64,000 bases of DNA. Origin: Methylobacterium sp. B4 (GTDB lineage Bacteria; Pseudomonadota; Alphaproteobacteria; Rhizobiales; Beijerinckiaceae). The DNA lies in contig NZ_QJJJ01000015.1 of the NCBI RefSeq assembly GCF_003201865.1, positions 1 to 64,000 on the forward strand, given 5' to 3'. Shown piece after piece: positions 28,560 to 37,327 of this stretch. Each line of letters begins with the position of its first letter. The first letter of the stretch is position 1. The notes under the pieces are model-generated. The model did not search any database. It was not told the DNA's origin and was given only the letters and a program-made list of their open reading frames with translations. A program made the position numbers and the translations under genes.

Positions 28560-28645
28560 CGGTCGATCGCTTCGGGGTTCGCCCCCTCCGTCACCGCGAG
28601 GCGATGCCGAAGCAGGGATGCAGACGAGACCGAAGCGATCGACCG
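28560..28645. repeat. Long inverted repeat enclosing a dispersed repeat core
   Basis: CGGTCGATCGCTTCGG at 28560-28575 and its exact complement at 28630-28645 form a 16-bp inverted repeat around 54 bases. Inside, 28589-28613 carries the CGTCACCGCGAGGC...CCGAAGCAG version of the repeat seen at 11714 and 32392. The GCGATCGACCGG/CCGAAGCGATC arms are part of the same unit. It lies in the 335-base gap before nagZ, in which I see no gene. Confidence 0.7.
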
Positions 28646-28703
28646 GACATCGTATTAGTCCCACCCTGCGCCGCCACCGCGCGCCGACCCGTCACCCCAA
28701 GGA

Positions 28704-29729
28704 ATGCCGGCCCGTATGACCTCCGCCAGCACGCCCCGCGCCGTCATCCTCGGCTGCTCCGGCACGGCGCTGACGCCGGAGGAGACGGCCTTCTTCCGCG
28801 ACCTGCGGCCCTGGGGCTTCATCCTGTTCAAGCGCAACATCGGCACGCCCGACGCGGTGCGCGCCTTGACCGCGTCCCTGAGGGCGGTGGTCGGGCGCGA
28901 CGATGCGCCGATCCTGATCGACCAGGAGGGCGGACGGGTGCAGCGCATGGGGCCGCCGCACTGGCCGAAATACCCGGCCGGCGGTCGCTTCAAGGCCTTC
29001 GGCGAGCGAGCCGCGGCGATGGCCCGGCTCGGCGCCCGGCTGATGGCCCACGACCTGCACGCGGTCGGCATCAATGTCGATTGCGCGCCGATGCTCGACG
29101 TGCCCGTGGCGGGCTCGGACAACATCATCGGCGACCGCGCCTACGGCGACACGCCCGAGGCCGTGACCGAACTCGGCCGCGCCGTGGCCGAGGGGCTGAT
29201 GGCGGGCGGGGTGCTGCCGGTCATCAAGCACATTCCCGGGCACGGCCGGGCGACCTGCGACAGCCATCTCGACCTGCCGGTGGTCGAGGCCGACCGGGAG
29301 AGCCTGCAGGCCGCCGATTTCCGCCCGTTCCGGGCGCTCGCCGACCTGCCGCTCGCCATGAGCGCGCACGTGGTGTTCACGGCCCTCGACCCCGAACGGC
29401 CGGCCACGCTCTCGCCGAGCGTGATCCGCGAGATCGTGCGCGGCGCGATCGGCTTCGACGGTCTCCTGATGACCGACGACCTCTCGATGCAGGCGCTTCA
29501 GGGCCCGTTCCGCGCGCGGGCGGAAGCGGCCTACGGCGCCGGCATCGACGTGGTGCTCCATTGCAACGGGCGCATGGACGAGATGCGGGCGGTGGCCGAG
29601 GCGACCCCCGATCTGGCCGGCGAGGCCGACGCCCGCGCCCGCGCCGCCTTGGCCCGGCTCGCGCCGCCGGATCCCTTCGACGCGGCGGAAGCCCGCGCCC
29701 GCTTCGAGGCGGCCTTCGCCAGCGCCTGA
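28704..29729 (+). CDS. nagZ: Beta-N-acetylhexosaminidase NagZ
   Basis: Family 3 glycoside hydrolase of 341 residues that removes N-acetylglucosamine from anhydromuropeptides during cell-wall recycling in the cytoplasm. The GH3/NagZ hallmark KHIPGHGRATCDSHLDLP is complete, with catalytic Asp supplied by GFDGLLMTDDLSMQAL. LIDQEGGRVQRMGPPHWPKYP is also conserved. ATG 28704 has AAGGA directly adjacent; ATG 28716 is an alternative. In related genomes scpA and scpB follow nagZ; here tatA follows after 159 bases. Confidence 0.95.
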   Translation: MPARMTSASTPRAVILGCSGTALTPEETAFFRDLRPWGFILFKRNIGTPDAVRALTASLRAVVGRDDAPILIDQEGGRVQRMGPPHWPKYPAGGRFKAFGERAAAMARLGARLMAHDLHAVGINVDCAPMLDVPVAGSDNIIGDRAYGDTPEAVTELGRAVAEGLMAGGVLPVIKHIPGHGRATCDSHLDLPVVEADRESLQAADFRPFRALADLPLAMSAHVVFTALDPERPATLSPSVIREIVRGAIGFDGLLMTDDLSMQALQGPFRARAEAAYGAGIDVVLHCNGRMDEMRAVAEATPDLAGEADARARAALARLAPPDPFDAAEARARFEAAFASA

Positions 29730-29888
29730 GAAGGCCTGAGGACGAGGCAACCTGCGACAAAGAAGGGCAAAGCCTGCGTGGCGTTTGCCCGCTCCTTCCC
29801 CCTGTGCTGCTTGTGTTCGCGCCAGTCGATCCCTAGGTTCGCCCCAGTTCAAAGGAGGGCGCCGCCGGTTGCGGCGCAGGAGGTTGCC

Positions 29889-30164
29889 ATGGGCAGCATG
29901 AGTGTCTGGCACTGGGTGATCGTGGCGGTCGTCGTCATGCTGCTGTTCGGCCGCGGCAAGGTGTCGGAGCTGATGGGCGACGTCGCCAAGGGCATCAAGG
30001 CCTTCAAGAAGGGCATGGCCGACGACGAGACCCAGCCCACCCAGACCACCGCCGTTCCGCCCGTGGGGCCGAACGACCCGGTGCGCACCCTGCCGCACCA
30101 GGGCGCGCCGGGCGCCGCCCCGCAGCAGACCCACGTGCCCGCCGGCGACCACAAGGCGGTCTGA
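29889..30164 (+). CDS. tatA: Twin-arginine translocase subunit TatA
   Basis: Pore-forming component of the Tat protein export system, 91 residues. A short N-terminal transmembrane helix ([20 protein letters not shown], with the conserved FG hinge) is followed by the amphipathic helix ([20 protein letters not shown]) and a hydrophilic tail. The ATG at 29889 has a perfect AGGAGG five bases upstream. It heads the tatABC cluster. Confidence 0.95.
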   Translation: MGSMSVWHWVIVAVVVMLLFGRGKVSELMGDVAKGIKAFKKGMADDETQPTQTTAVPPVGPNDPVRTLPHQGAPGAAPQQTHVPAGDHKAV

Positions 30165-30309
30165 GCCGCTTCCCGAGCGCGAGCCGGGTCGGATCGGGAT
30201 AAGAGGCCGGGGACGGTCGCTGCGCGCCGTTGAAGATCGGCGCCGGGCGGGATAGCGCGGGCCGCGCACCCGTCCGATCGGGGCGCGGGGCCGCGGGACG
30301 GACGACGCG

Positions 30310-30747
30310 ATGCTGGACATGAGCTGGGGCGAGGTGATGCTGATCGGCGGCGTCGCCCTGATCGTCATCGGACCCAAGGACCTGCCGAAGGCCCTGCGCA
30401 CGCTCGGCCAGATCACGACCAAGGTCCGCCGCATGGCCGGCGAGTTCCAGTCGCAGTTCAACGAGGCGATCCGCGAGGCGGAGCTCGAGGAGGTCCGCCG
30501 CGACGTCGAGGGCGTCAAGCGCACCGTCGACGCCGCCCGGCCGACGTTCAACCCCGTCGACACGATCCGCAACGAGATCCGCAGCGCCGTCGACGGACGC
30601 GGCGGCCCGTCGGCGAGCGCCGCCGCGTCCAACGAGACGGGCAGCTTCGACGTGCCGCGGCCGACGCCCCAGCAGCAGGCGGCGCAGGTCGCCGATCCCG
30701 CCCCGACCACCCCCGGCAGCAAACCCGAGACAGGCCCGACTCCATGA
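30310..30747 (+). CDS. tatB: Twin-arginine translocase subunit TatB
   Basis: TatB of 145 residues: N-terminal helix [20 protein letters not shown] with the conserved Glu and [14 protein letters not shown] motif, then a long amphipathic helix ([20 protein letters not shown]) and a Pro/Ala tail. With TatC it forms the receptor for twin-arginine signal peptides. Its last codons overlap tatC by 4 bases; tatA lies 145 bases upstream. Confidence 0.95.
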   Translation: MLDMSWGEVMLIGGVALIVIGPKDLPKALRTLGQITTKVRRMAGEFQSQFNEAIREAELEEVRRDVEGVKRTVDAARPTFNPVDTIRNEIRSAVDGRGGPSASAAASNETGSFDVPRPTPQQQAAQVADPAPTTPGSKPETGPTP

Positions 30748-31544
30748 GCGACGAGCGCGATGAGGCCGAGATCGAGGCCTCGCGGGCACCCCTTCTGGAG
30801 CACCTGATCGAACTGCGCTCGCGACTCATCAAGTCGCTGATCGCGTTCATCGTGATGTTCTTCGCGTGCTTTTTCTTCTCGAAGCAGATCTACAACGTGC
30901 TCGTGTACCCCTACGTCTCGATCGTGGGGGCGCAGAACGCCGAGTTGATCGCGACGCACTTCCTCGAGCAGGTCTTCACCAACATCAAGCTCAGCGTGTT
31001 CGGCGCGGGCTTCCTGGCCTTCCCGGTCATCGCCACGCAGGTCTACGCCTTCGTGGCGCCCGGCCTCTACCGCAACGAGCGGCAGGCCTTCCTGCCCTAT
31101 CTCGTGGCCACGCCGATCTTCTTCCTGCTCGGCGCCCTCGTCGTCTACTTCCTGGCGATGCCGTTGCTGATCCAGTTCTCGGTCTCGCTGCAGCAGATCG
31201 GGCAGCCGGGCGAGGCGACGATCAAGCTCCTGCCGAAGGTCGACGAGTACCTCTCGCTGATCATGACGCTGATCTTCGCCTTCGGTCTCGCCTTCCAGAT
31301 GCCGGTGATCCTCACGCTTCTGGGCCAGATCGGCGTGATCGACGCGGCCTTCCTGCGGGAGAAGCGGCGCTACGCCATCGTGCTCGTCTTCGTGGCCGCG
31401 GCGATCCTGACGCCGCCGGACGTGATCTCGCAGCTCTCGCTGGCGATCCCGATGCTGCTCCTCTACGAGGCTTCCGTCTTCTCGGTCGCCCGCATGGAGA
31501 AGATCCGCGCCGCCCGGCGGCGGGCGCAGGGGCTGGAGCCCTGA
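30744..31544 (+). CDS. tatC: Twin-arginine translocase subunit TatC
   Basis: Six-helix membrane protein of 266 residues that recognises twin-arginine signals. Conserved parts are [20 protein letters not shown] at the N-terminus, [20 protein letters not shown] and the [15 protein letters not shown] region. Start ATG overlaps the tatB stop. Downstream, serS is often found in relatives but is absent here. UrtA in this window has a plausible Tat signal. Confidence 0.96.
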   Translation: MSDERDEAEIEASRAPLLEHLIELRSRLIKSLIAFIVMFFACFFFSKQIYNVLVYPYVSIVGAQNAELIATHFLEQVFTNIKLSVFGAGFLAFPVIATQVYAFVAPGLYRNERQAFLPYLVATPIFFLLGALVVYFLAMPLLIQFSVSLQQIGQPGEATIKLLPKVDEYLSLIMTLIFAFGLAFQMPVILTLLGQIGVIDAAFLREKRRYAIVLVFVAAAILTPPDVISQLSLAIPMLLLYEASVFSVARMEKIRAARRRAQGLEP

Positions 31545-31584
31545 GAGAGCCGGCCTCCCGGCGCATAAGCGGAAACTAAGCTCT

Positions 31585-31611
31585 CTTGCGCATCACACTC
31601 TTGTGCGCAAG
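31585..31611. repeat. Inverted repeat between tatC and the next gene
   Basis: CTTGCGCA (31585-31592) and TGCGCAAG (31604-31611) form an 8-bp perfect inverted repeat with an 11-base loop, 41 bases after tatC. It may end the tat transcript or serve as an operator for the next gene. No T-run follows. Confidence 0.45.
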
Positions 31612-31667
31612 CTTGTGGGCCGGAATCCGCGAACCATAACCCTCCGATCCAATACGGAGGGAACACC

Positions 31668-32372
31668 ATGTTACGCACGATGCGGACCGCTCTCACGCTC
31701 GCCGCCCTGACCACGCTCGCGGGCGCGGCCCAGGCCGCGCCGGACCTGCAGCGGGTGCGCGGCACGATCGAGAGCAGCGACGGCGGCTCGGTCACCGTCA
31801 AGACCACCGACGGCACCTCGCAGACCGTGCAGCTCGGCGGCGCCAAGTTCGCCTGGGTGGTGAAGTCGAGCCTCGACCAGATCAAGGAAGGCACCTTCAT
31901 CGGCACCGCCACCAAGGGCGAGAACCCGATGACGGCGCTCGAAGTGGTGCTCTTTCCCGAATCCATGCGCGGCACGGCGGAGGGTCACTACGCCTGGGAT
32001 GCGATCCCCGATCACACCGCGGGCGGCGGCGGCCCGGTGGTGAAGAGCTCCATGACCAACGGCACCGTGAAGGCCGGCGGCGCCGGCGCGGGCGGTGCCC
32101 CGAAGGTCAAGAGCTCCATGACCAACGCCACCGTCGCCAGCAGCGACGCCGGCTCCGGCGGCGGCGAGCGCACGCTGACCGTGACCTACGACAAGGACGG
32201 CTCGAAGACGATCGTCGTGCCGCCCAAGGCGCCGATCGTCGCCTTCGAGCCCGCCGACAAGGCGATCCTGACGCCCGGCGCCAAGATCTTCGTGGTCGCG
32301 GCCAAGGACGGGGGCAAGCTCGACGGCAAGCTCGTCGCGGTGGGCAAGGACGGCCTCACCCCGCCGATGTGA
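31668..32372 (+). CDS. Exported protein of unknown function with duplicated VKSSMTN motif
   Basis: Protein of 234 residues with a signal peptide (MLRTMRTALTLAALTTLAGA, cleavage after AQAA). The first mature part (RVRGTIESSDGGSVTVKTTD, QTVQLGGAKFAWVVKSSLDQ) is a beta-barrel-like, OB-type fold as in small DUF5666-like exported proteins. Two copies of VKSSMTN(G/A)TV occur near residues 126 and 146, separated by Gly-rich sequence. A closing domain (IVAFEPADKAILTPGAKIFV) resembles the first, so the protein may be a tandem pair. Function unknown; automated pipelines sometimes mislabel relatives as metal transport proteins. Confidence 0.75.
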   Translation: MLRTMRTALTLAALTTLAGAAQAAPDLQRVRGTIESSDGGSVTVKTTDGTSQTVQLGGAKFAWVVKSSLDQIKEGTFIGTATKGENPMTALEVVLFPESMRGTAEGHYAWDAIPDHTAGGGGPVVKSSMTNGTVKAGGAGAGGAPKVKSSMTNATVASSDAGSGGGERTLTVTYDKDGSKTIVVPPKAPIVAFEPADKAILTPGAKIFVVAAKDGGKLDGKLVAVGKDGLTPPM

Positions 32373-32391
32373 GGCGTCTCGACGCCACAGC

Positions 32392-32422
32392 CGTCATCGC
32401 GAGGCGGAGCCGAAGCGATGAC
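32392..32422. repeat. Dispersed palindromic repeat, short copy
   Basis: CGTCATCGC (32392-32400) and GCGATGACG pair perfectly around GAGGCGGAGCCGAA. The core is identical to the left arm of the repeat at 11714. It lies in the 58-base gap between the exported protein gene and the convergent MFS gene. Confidence 0.75.
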
Positions 32423-32430
32423 GGCGGCTG

Positions 32431-33606
32431 TCAGGACCGTCCCTGGTTTCCCGCCAGGGACGGCCACAGGGGCCGCGCCACCGCCGTGGCGGCAAGCCCG
32501 AGGCCCAGAAGAGAAACCGCCGCAGCCAGGGCCGGCAACTCCGAATAGCCCGCGCCGAGCGTCAGTGCCGTGCCGCCGAGCCACGCGCCGAGCGCGTTGC
32601 CGAGGTTGAACGCGCCCTGATTGAGCGTCGAGGCAAGGTTGGGCGCGTCGCTCGCCGCCTCCACCACCCAGACCTGCAGCGGCGAGACCAGGGCGAAGGC
32701 GAGCCCGCTCCAGAGCACCAGCACCGCCAGCGCCGGCACCGCGAAGGGCGCGACCAGCGAGAGGGCGACGAGCACCGCGATCAGGCCCGCGAAGCTGCCG
32801 AGCACGGTGCGCATCAGGCTGCGGTCCGCAAGCCAGCCGCCCGCGAGATTGCCGACGGTGAGCCCGACGCCCGCCGCGAACAGCGCTCCCGTCACGCCGC
32901 TCGGCGTCAGATGCGTCACGGTGAGCAGGAACGGCGCGATGTAGGTGAAGACCGTGAAGAAGCTCACCGAGGACAGGGTCGAGACCAGCATCGGCCGCAG
33001 CACCGGCCAGCGCCCGAGCGCCCTGAACTCCTTGGCCAGGCCGCCACGCGTGCCCGGCATCCCGTTGGGCAGGGCGAAGGCGATGGCCGCGCTCGCCGCG
33101 AGCCCGATCCCGACCACGGCCCAGAAGGTGGCGCGCCAGCCCATCGCCTGACCGAGCGCAGTGCCCAGCGGGACGCCGAGCACGTTGGCCAGCGTCAGGC
33201 CGGCGAACATGAGCGAGACGGCCTGGGTGCGCTTCTCCCGCGGCACGAGATTGCGCGCGACGATGGCGCCGATGCCGAAGAAGGCGCCGTGGGCGAAGGC
33301 CGTGGCGACGCGCGCGGCCATCAGCAGCCAGTAATCCGGCGCCAGGGCGCAGGCGAGGTTGCCGAGGACGAACACCGCCATGAGGGCGAGCAGGGCGGTC
33401 TTGCGGGGCAGCGGCGCGGTCGCCATCGCCACGAGCGGCGCCCCGATGACGACGCCCATCGCGTAGCCCGAGACGAGGTGACCCGCCTGCGGGATGGTGA
33501 CGTCGAAGTCGCGGGCCACCTCCGGCAGGAGGCCCATGATGACGAACTCGGTCGTGCCGATGCCGAAGGAGGCGACGGCGAGCGCGAGGATCGGCAGAGG
33601 TGCCAT
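32431..33606 (-). CDS. MFS transporter, DHA1 family (AraJ/YdhP-like)
   Basis: Twelve-helix proton-driven exporter of 391 residues. It starts LALAVASFGIGTTEFVIMGL, the well-conserved first helix of the AraJ/YdhP/NepI subgroup, and includes the motif A-like loop after helix 2 (TAPLPRKTALLAL, weaker than the GxxxDRxGRR consensus) and motif C in helix 5 (LANVLGVPLGTALG). Substrate unknown, possibly sugars, arabinose-like compounds or drugs. It diverges from the sulfonate cluster. Confidence 0.88.
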   Translation of the reverse strand: MAPLPILALAVASFGIGTTEFVIMGLLPEVARDFDVTIPQAGHLVSGYAMGVVIGAPLVAMATAPLPRKTALLALMAVFVLGNLACALAPDYWLLMAARVATAFAHGAFFGIGAIVARNLVPREKRTQAVSLMFAGLTLANVLGVPLGTALGQAMGWRATFWAVVGIGLAASAAIAFALPNGMPGTRGGLAKEFRALGRWPVLRPMLVSTLSSVSFFTVFTYIAPFLLTVTHLTPSGVTGALFAAGVGLTVGNLAGGWLADRSLMRTVLGSFAGLIAVLVALSLVAPFAVPALAVLVLWSGLAFALVSPLQVWVVEAASDAPNLASTLNQGAFNLGNALGAWLGGTALTLGAGYSELPALAAAVSLLGLGLAATAVARPLWPSLAGNQGRS

Positions 33607-34025
33607 GCGGATGCTCCGGTGCAGCGCACCCGTTGCGCTGCAGCATGAGCCTGCAACATGGCCATCCGCCGGGAGCCGGACAGCCGAGCCGCCGGGAGGC
33701 AGGCCTGCACTCAGGACAGGACAGAACGGGCGGCGCGGGCGCGCGAGCCGTCACAGGTCCCCACAGAGGCCATCCGCACAGGCCCCGCGAAGACGCGGAA
33801 GAATCTTCCGGCCCAACCCATCGCGGCGGTACGGCCATCCTCCGACTGCGGAAAACAACGTAAAAACTATCCGTTGATTTGCCGCACAGTGGCTCACTAC
33901 ATTTCACGACAACAACGCCATCACAACGCTCCGCATTCCGACAAAGACTTCGCTGCCGCAGTGCTTTTTCTAAGCATTCGGTTGTCGGTCGGTCGCGACT
34001 GCGGTCAAAGTCTGGATCACCCGCG
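33607..34025. other. Regulatory region upstream of the sulfonate cluster
   Basis: About 420 bases between the divergent MFS gene and msuE. From 33850 to 33980 it is clearly AT-richer than neighbours (GGAAAACAACGTAAAAAC, TTTTTCTAAGCATTCGG). This is the likely promoter and activator region for the sulfur operon. I see no coding frame with convincing features and no regulator gene in the cluster. Confidence 0.5.
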
Positions 34026-34601
34026 ATGCCCGCACGGATCGTTGCCTTCTCCGGCAACACGCACCGCCCCTCCCGCACCCGCACCCTGGTCGAGGCGGTG
34101 GCCGCCGAATTGTCGCGCCTGCGCCCGATCGACCTGAAGCTCTACGACCTCGTCGATGCCGGCACCGGAATCACCGTGGCGAGCCGCTCCGCCCTGCCGC
34201 TGCCGGCGGCGCGGATCGTGGAGGCGATCGAGAACGCCGACGCGCTGATCGTCGGCTCGCCGGTCTACAAGGGCAGCTATGCGGGGTTGTTCAAGCACCT
34301 GATCGACTTCGTGGCGCCCGAAGCCCTCGTCGGCAAGCCGGTGGTGCTGACCGCGACCGGCGGCGGCCCGCGCCACGCGCTGGTGGTCGAGCATTCCCTG
34401 CGCCCGCTGTTCGGCTTCTTCTCGGCCCAGACCGCGCCGACCGCCGTCTATGCCGGCGACACCGAGATCAGTGAGGGCCGCGTCGCCGACGCGATCGTGC
34501 GGACCCGCGTGGCGCAGGCCGCGGCCGAACTCGCCCGGCTCCTCGACGCCGCGCCGGCCGCCGATCTCCCGGCCGCCCTGTCTGCCGCCGCCGCACGCTG
34601 A
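34026..34601 (+). CDS. msuE: FMN reductase (NADH-dependent), MsuE type
   Basis: Flavodoxin-fold reductase of 191 residues that supplies FMNH2 to sulfonate monooxygenases. The N-terminal phosphate-binding loop (VAFSGNTHRPSRTRTLVEAV), SPVYKGSYAGLFKHLIDFV and TATGGGPRHALVVEHSLRPL are characteristic of the SsuE/MsuE family; the GSYAGLFKHL form and length point to MsuE. ATG 34026 (MPARIVAFSG) was chosen; the longer frame upstream has no family similarity. It leads a plus-strand sulfonate operon, eight bases before ssuA. Confidence 0.9.
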   Translation: MPARIVAFSGNTHRPSRTRTLVEAVAAELSRLRPIDLKLYDLVDAGTGITVASRSALPLPAARIVEAIENADALIVGSPVYKGSYAGLFKHLIDFVAPEALVGKPVVLTATGGGPRHALVVEHSLRPLFGFFSAQTAPTAVYAGDTEISEGRVADAIVRTRVAQAAAELARLLDAAPAADLPAALSAAAAR

Positions 34602-34609
34602 GGCACGGG

Positions 34610-35611
34610 ATGATCGACCGCCGCCGCCTCCTCGCCGCAGGTCTCGCAACGGGTCTCGTCTCGAGTCTCGCGGCGGCCGGCAGCAGCCTTGGCCCGCGCC
34701 CGGCCCGGGCCGCCGAGCCGGGCGTCCTGCGCATCGGCTACCAGAAGAACGGCATCCTCGCGGTCGCCCGCGAGCAGGCCGCGATCGAGGCCGCACTCAA
34801 GCCGCAGGGCGTGAGCGTGCGCTGGGTCGAGTTCTCGTTCGGGCCGCCGCTGCTGGAGGCCCTGAACCTCGGCGCGATCGATTTCGGCCAGACCGGCGAC
34901 GCGCCGCCGATCTTCGCCCAGGCCGCAGGTGCCAACTTGGTCTATGCGGCCGCCCAGCCCAACGGCGGCTCGGGCTCGGCGATCCTGCTGCCGAAGGGCT
35001 CCCCGATCGCTACGCTTGCCGACCTCAAGGGCAAGCGCGTCGCCTTCGCCAAGGGGTCGAGCGCCCACAACCTCACCGTCGCCGCGCTGGAGAAGGCGGG
35101 CCTCGGCTACCGCGACATCACCCCCGTCCTGCTCGCGCCGGCCGACGGCGCGGCGGCGTTCGCCGGCGGCACGATCGACGCCTGGACGGTGTGGGATCCC
35201 TACTTCGCCATCGCCGAGGAAGGGCAGGGCGCGCGCATCCTCGTCCAGGCCCCGGACATCACGCCCACCAACAACTTCTTCCTCGCGAACAAGGGCTTCG
35301 CCGACGAGCGGCCGGATGTTCTCGAGGCCGCCATCGCCGCGCTGGGCGCGGTCGCGATCTGGTGCGAGCGCAACCGTCCCAGCGTCGCGGCGAGCCTGTC
35401 GAAGATCACCGGCGTGCCGCTCGCCGCCACGCGCCGCGCGGTGGATCGCATCCGCTTCGTGATCGCGCCGATGGATGCGGCGGTGACCGCCGAGCAGCAG
35501 CGCATCGCCGACCGCTTCTTTCGGCTCGGCGTGATCCCCCGCTCCGTGCGCGTGTCCGACATCGTCTGGGCGCCGCCCGCGGCCTCCGACCGAACCCAGA
35601 AGAACGGGTGA
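34610..35611 (+). CDS. ssuA: Aliphatic sulfonate ABC transporter substrate-binding protein (copy 1)
   Basis: Periplasmic binding protein of 333 residues with an Arg-Arg-Arg N-terminus and signal peptide (LAAGLATGLVSSLAAAGSSL). The mature start VLRIGYQKNGILAVAREQAA, VRWVEFSFGPPLLEALNLGA and AWTVWDPYFAIAEEGQGARI are SsuA family signatures. It binds alkanesulfonates for the SsuBC transporter. It is the first of three paralogues in this operon and the one adjacent to ssuC. Confidence 0.92.
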   Translation: MIDRRRLLAAGLATGLVSSLAAAGSSLGPRPARAAEPGVLRIGYQKNGILAVAREQAAIEAALKPQGVSVRWVEFSFGPPLLEALNLGAIDFGQTGDAPPIFAQAAGANLVYAAAQPNGGSGSAILLPKGSPIATLADLKGKRVAFAKGSSAHNLTVAALEKAGLGYRDITPVLLAPADGAAAFAGGTIDAWTVWDPYFAIAEEGQGARILVQAPDITPTNNFFLANKGFADERPDVLEAAIAALGAVAIWCERNRPSVAASLSKITGVPLAATRRAVDRIRFVIAPMDAAVTAEQQRIADRFFRLGVIPRSVRVSDIVWAPPAASDRTQKNG

Positions 35612-35619
35612 GCCGAACC

Positions 35620-36468
35620 ATGGCCGATTCCGCCGCGATCCGATCGCTCCCCGGCCGCGCGCACCGCGCCGAGGCCGCCGCGCCGCTTCGATTGAAGCCC
35701 CTGCGCCTGCCGACGGCGAAGCTGCTGCCCTGGTTGCTGCCGACCCTCGTCCTGGCCGGCTGGCAGGCGGCGGCCTCCTTCGGGTTCGTCTCGACCCGGT
35801 TCATGCCCGCCCCCCTCGACGTCGCCGCCGCGGGCTGGCGCCTCGCCCAGACCGGAGAACTCTGGGAGAACCTCTGGGTCAGCTTCGCCCGGGCGGCCGC
35901 CGGCTTCCTCATCGGCGGCGGCATCGGGCTGACCTTCGGGCTGGCCAACGGCCTCTCGAACCTCTCGGAAAAGCTCACCGACACGACGCTTCAGATGGTG
36001 CGCAACATTCCGCACCTGTCGCTGATCCCGCTGGTGATCCTGTGGTTCGGCATCGACGAGGGGGCCAAGCTTTTCCTCGTAGCGCTCGGCGTGTTCTTTC
36101 CCGTCTACGCCAACACCCTGCACGGCATCCGCTCGGTCGATCCGCAGCTCATCGAGATGGGCCGGGTCTACGGCATGAACCGGCGCGAGTTGTTCTGGCG
36201 CGTGGTGCTGCCGGGCGCGCTGCCCTCGATCTTCGTCGGCGTGCGCTACGCGCTCGGCATCATGTGGCTGACGCTGATCGTGGCCGAGACGATCTCGGCC
36301 AATTCCGGTCTCGGCTACATGGCGATGCAGGCCCGCGAGTTCATGCTGGTCGATGTCGTGGTGCTGGCGATCCTGATCTACGCCGCCCTCGGCAAGCTCG
36401 CCGACAGCCTGACGAGGGCGCTGGAGCGGCGCTGCCTCGCCTGGAACCCGGCCTACCGCAACGCCTGA
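35620..36468 (+). CDS. ssuC: Aliphatic sulfonate ABC transporter permease SsuC
   Basis: Membrane permease of 282 residues with six hydrophobic segments (LLPWLLPTLVLAGWQAAASF first). The EAA loop is EMGRVYGMNRRELFWRVVLP followed by GALPSIFVGVRYALGIMWLT, typical of SsuC/TauC. ATG 35620 starts eight bases after ssuA. It should assemble as a dimer with two SsuB subunits. Confidence 0.94.
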   Translation: MADSAAIRSLPGRAHRAEAAAPLRLKPLRLPTAKLLPWLLPTLVLAGWQAAASFGFVSTRFMPAPLDVAAAGWRLAQTGELWENLWVSFARAAAGFLIGGGIGLTFGLANGLSNLSEKLTDTTLQMVRNIPHLSLIPLVILWFGIDEGAKLFLVALGVFFPVYANTLHGIRSVDPQLIEMGRVYGMNRRELFWRVVLPGALPSIFVGVRYALGIMWLTLIVAETISANSGLGYMAMQAREFMLVDVVVLAILIYAALGKLADSLTRALERRCLAWNPAYRNA

Positions 36469-36507
36469 TCCTTCTTTCCGCGCGTCCTTCTTCCGCGAGT
36501 GAGTTCC

Positions 36508-37296
36508 ATGTCCGCTGCCACCGCCCTGCGCGTCGAGGACGCCGCGCGCCCTCGCGAGGCCGGCCTCGCCATCACCCTGCGCGGCCTCTCGAAAAGCTTC
36601 GACGGGGGGGCCGCCGTCATCCGCGGGCTCGACCTGCACGTGCCCGCCGGGCAGTTCGTCGCCGTGGTCGGCCGTTCCGGCTGCGGCAAGAGCACCCTGC
36701 TGCGCCTCATCCTCGGCCTCGAGGAACCCACCGCCGGCCGCGTGTCGATCAACGGCGGCTCGGGACAAGGCGCGGGCCAGTCCAAAAAAATCATGTTCCA
36801 GGAGCCGCGGCTGCTGCCCTGGACCCGGGTCGCCGACAACGTCGCGGTCGGGCTCGGTCGCGAGACGCCCCGCGCCGAGCGGCGCAAGCGGGCGCTCGCC
36901 GTCCTCGACGAGGTCGGGCTCGCCGAGAAGGCCGGCAACTGGCCAGCCACGCTGTCCGGCGGCCAGCGCCAGCGGGTGGCGCTCGCCCGCGCCCTGGTCA
37001 GCCGCCCGGCGCTGCTCGCCCTCGACGAGCCGCTGGGTGCGCTCGACGCGCTCACCCGCATCGAGATGCAGGCGATGATCGAGCGGATCTGGGAGGCCCA
37101 GGGCTTCACCGCGATCCTCGTCACGCACGATGTCGGCGAGGCGGTGGCGATGGCCGACCGCATCCTCGTCGTGGAGGAGGGCGCCATCGCGCTGGACGTC
37201 GCCGTGGACGTGCCCCGGCCCCGCCGCCGGGGCGATGCGGCGCTCGCCGAATTGGAGGGCCGCATCCTCGACCGGCTCCTCGGCCACCGCGCCTGA
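36508..37296 (+). CDS. ssuB: Aliphatic sulfonate ABC transporter ATP-binding protein SsuB
   Basis: ABC ATPase of 262 residues. Walker [11 protein letters not shown]-loop [20 protein letters not shown] (typical of SsuB/TauB), signature [15 protein letters not shown] and Walker [13 protein letters not shown] are all present. Start ATG 36508 is preferred over an in-frame GTG nine bases earlier. It lies between ssuC and ssuD. Confidence 0.94.
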   Translation: MSAATALRVEDAARPREAGLAITLRGLSKSFDGGAAVIRGLDLHVPAGQFVAVVGRSGCGKSTLLRLILGLEEPTAGRVSINGGSGQGAGQSKKIMFQEPRLLPWTRVADNVAVGLGRETPRAERRKRALAVLDEVGLAEKAGNWPATLSGGQRQRVALARALVSRPALLALDEPLGALDALTRIEMQAMIERIWEAQGFTAILVTHDVGEAVAMADRILVVEEGAIALDVAVDVPRPRRRGDAALAELEGRILDRLLGHRA

Positions 37297-37327
37297 CCCT
37301 TTCCTTCGTTTTTTCGGAGCGTACCCC

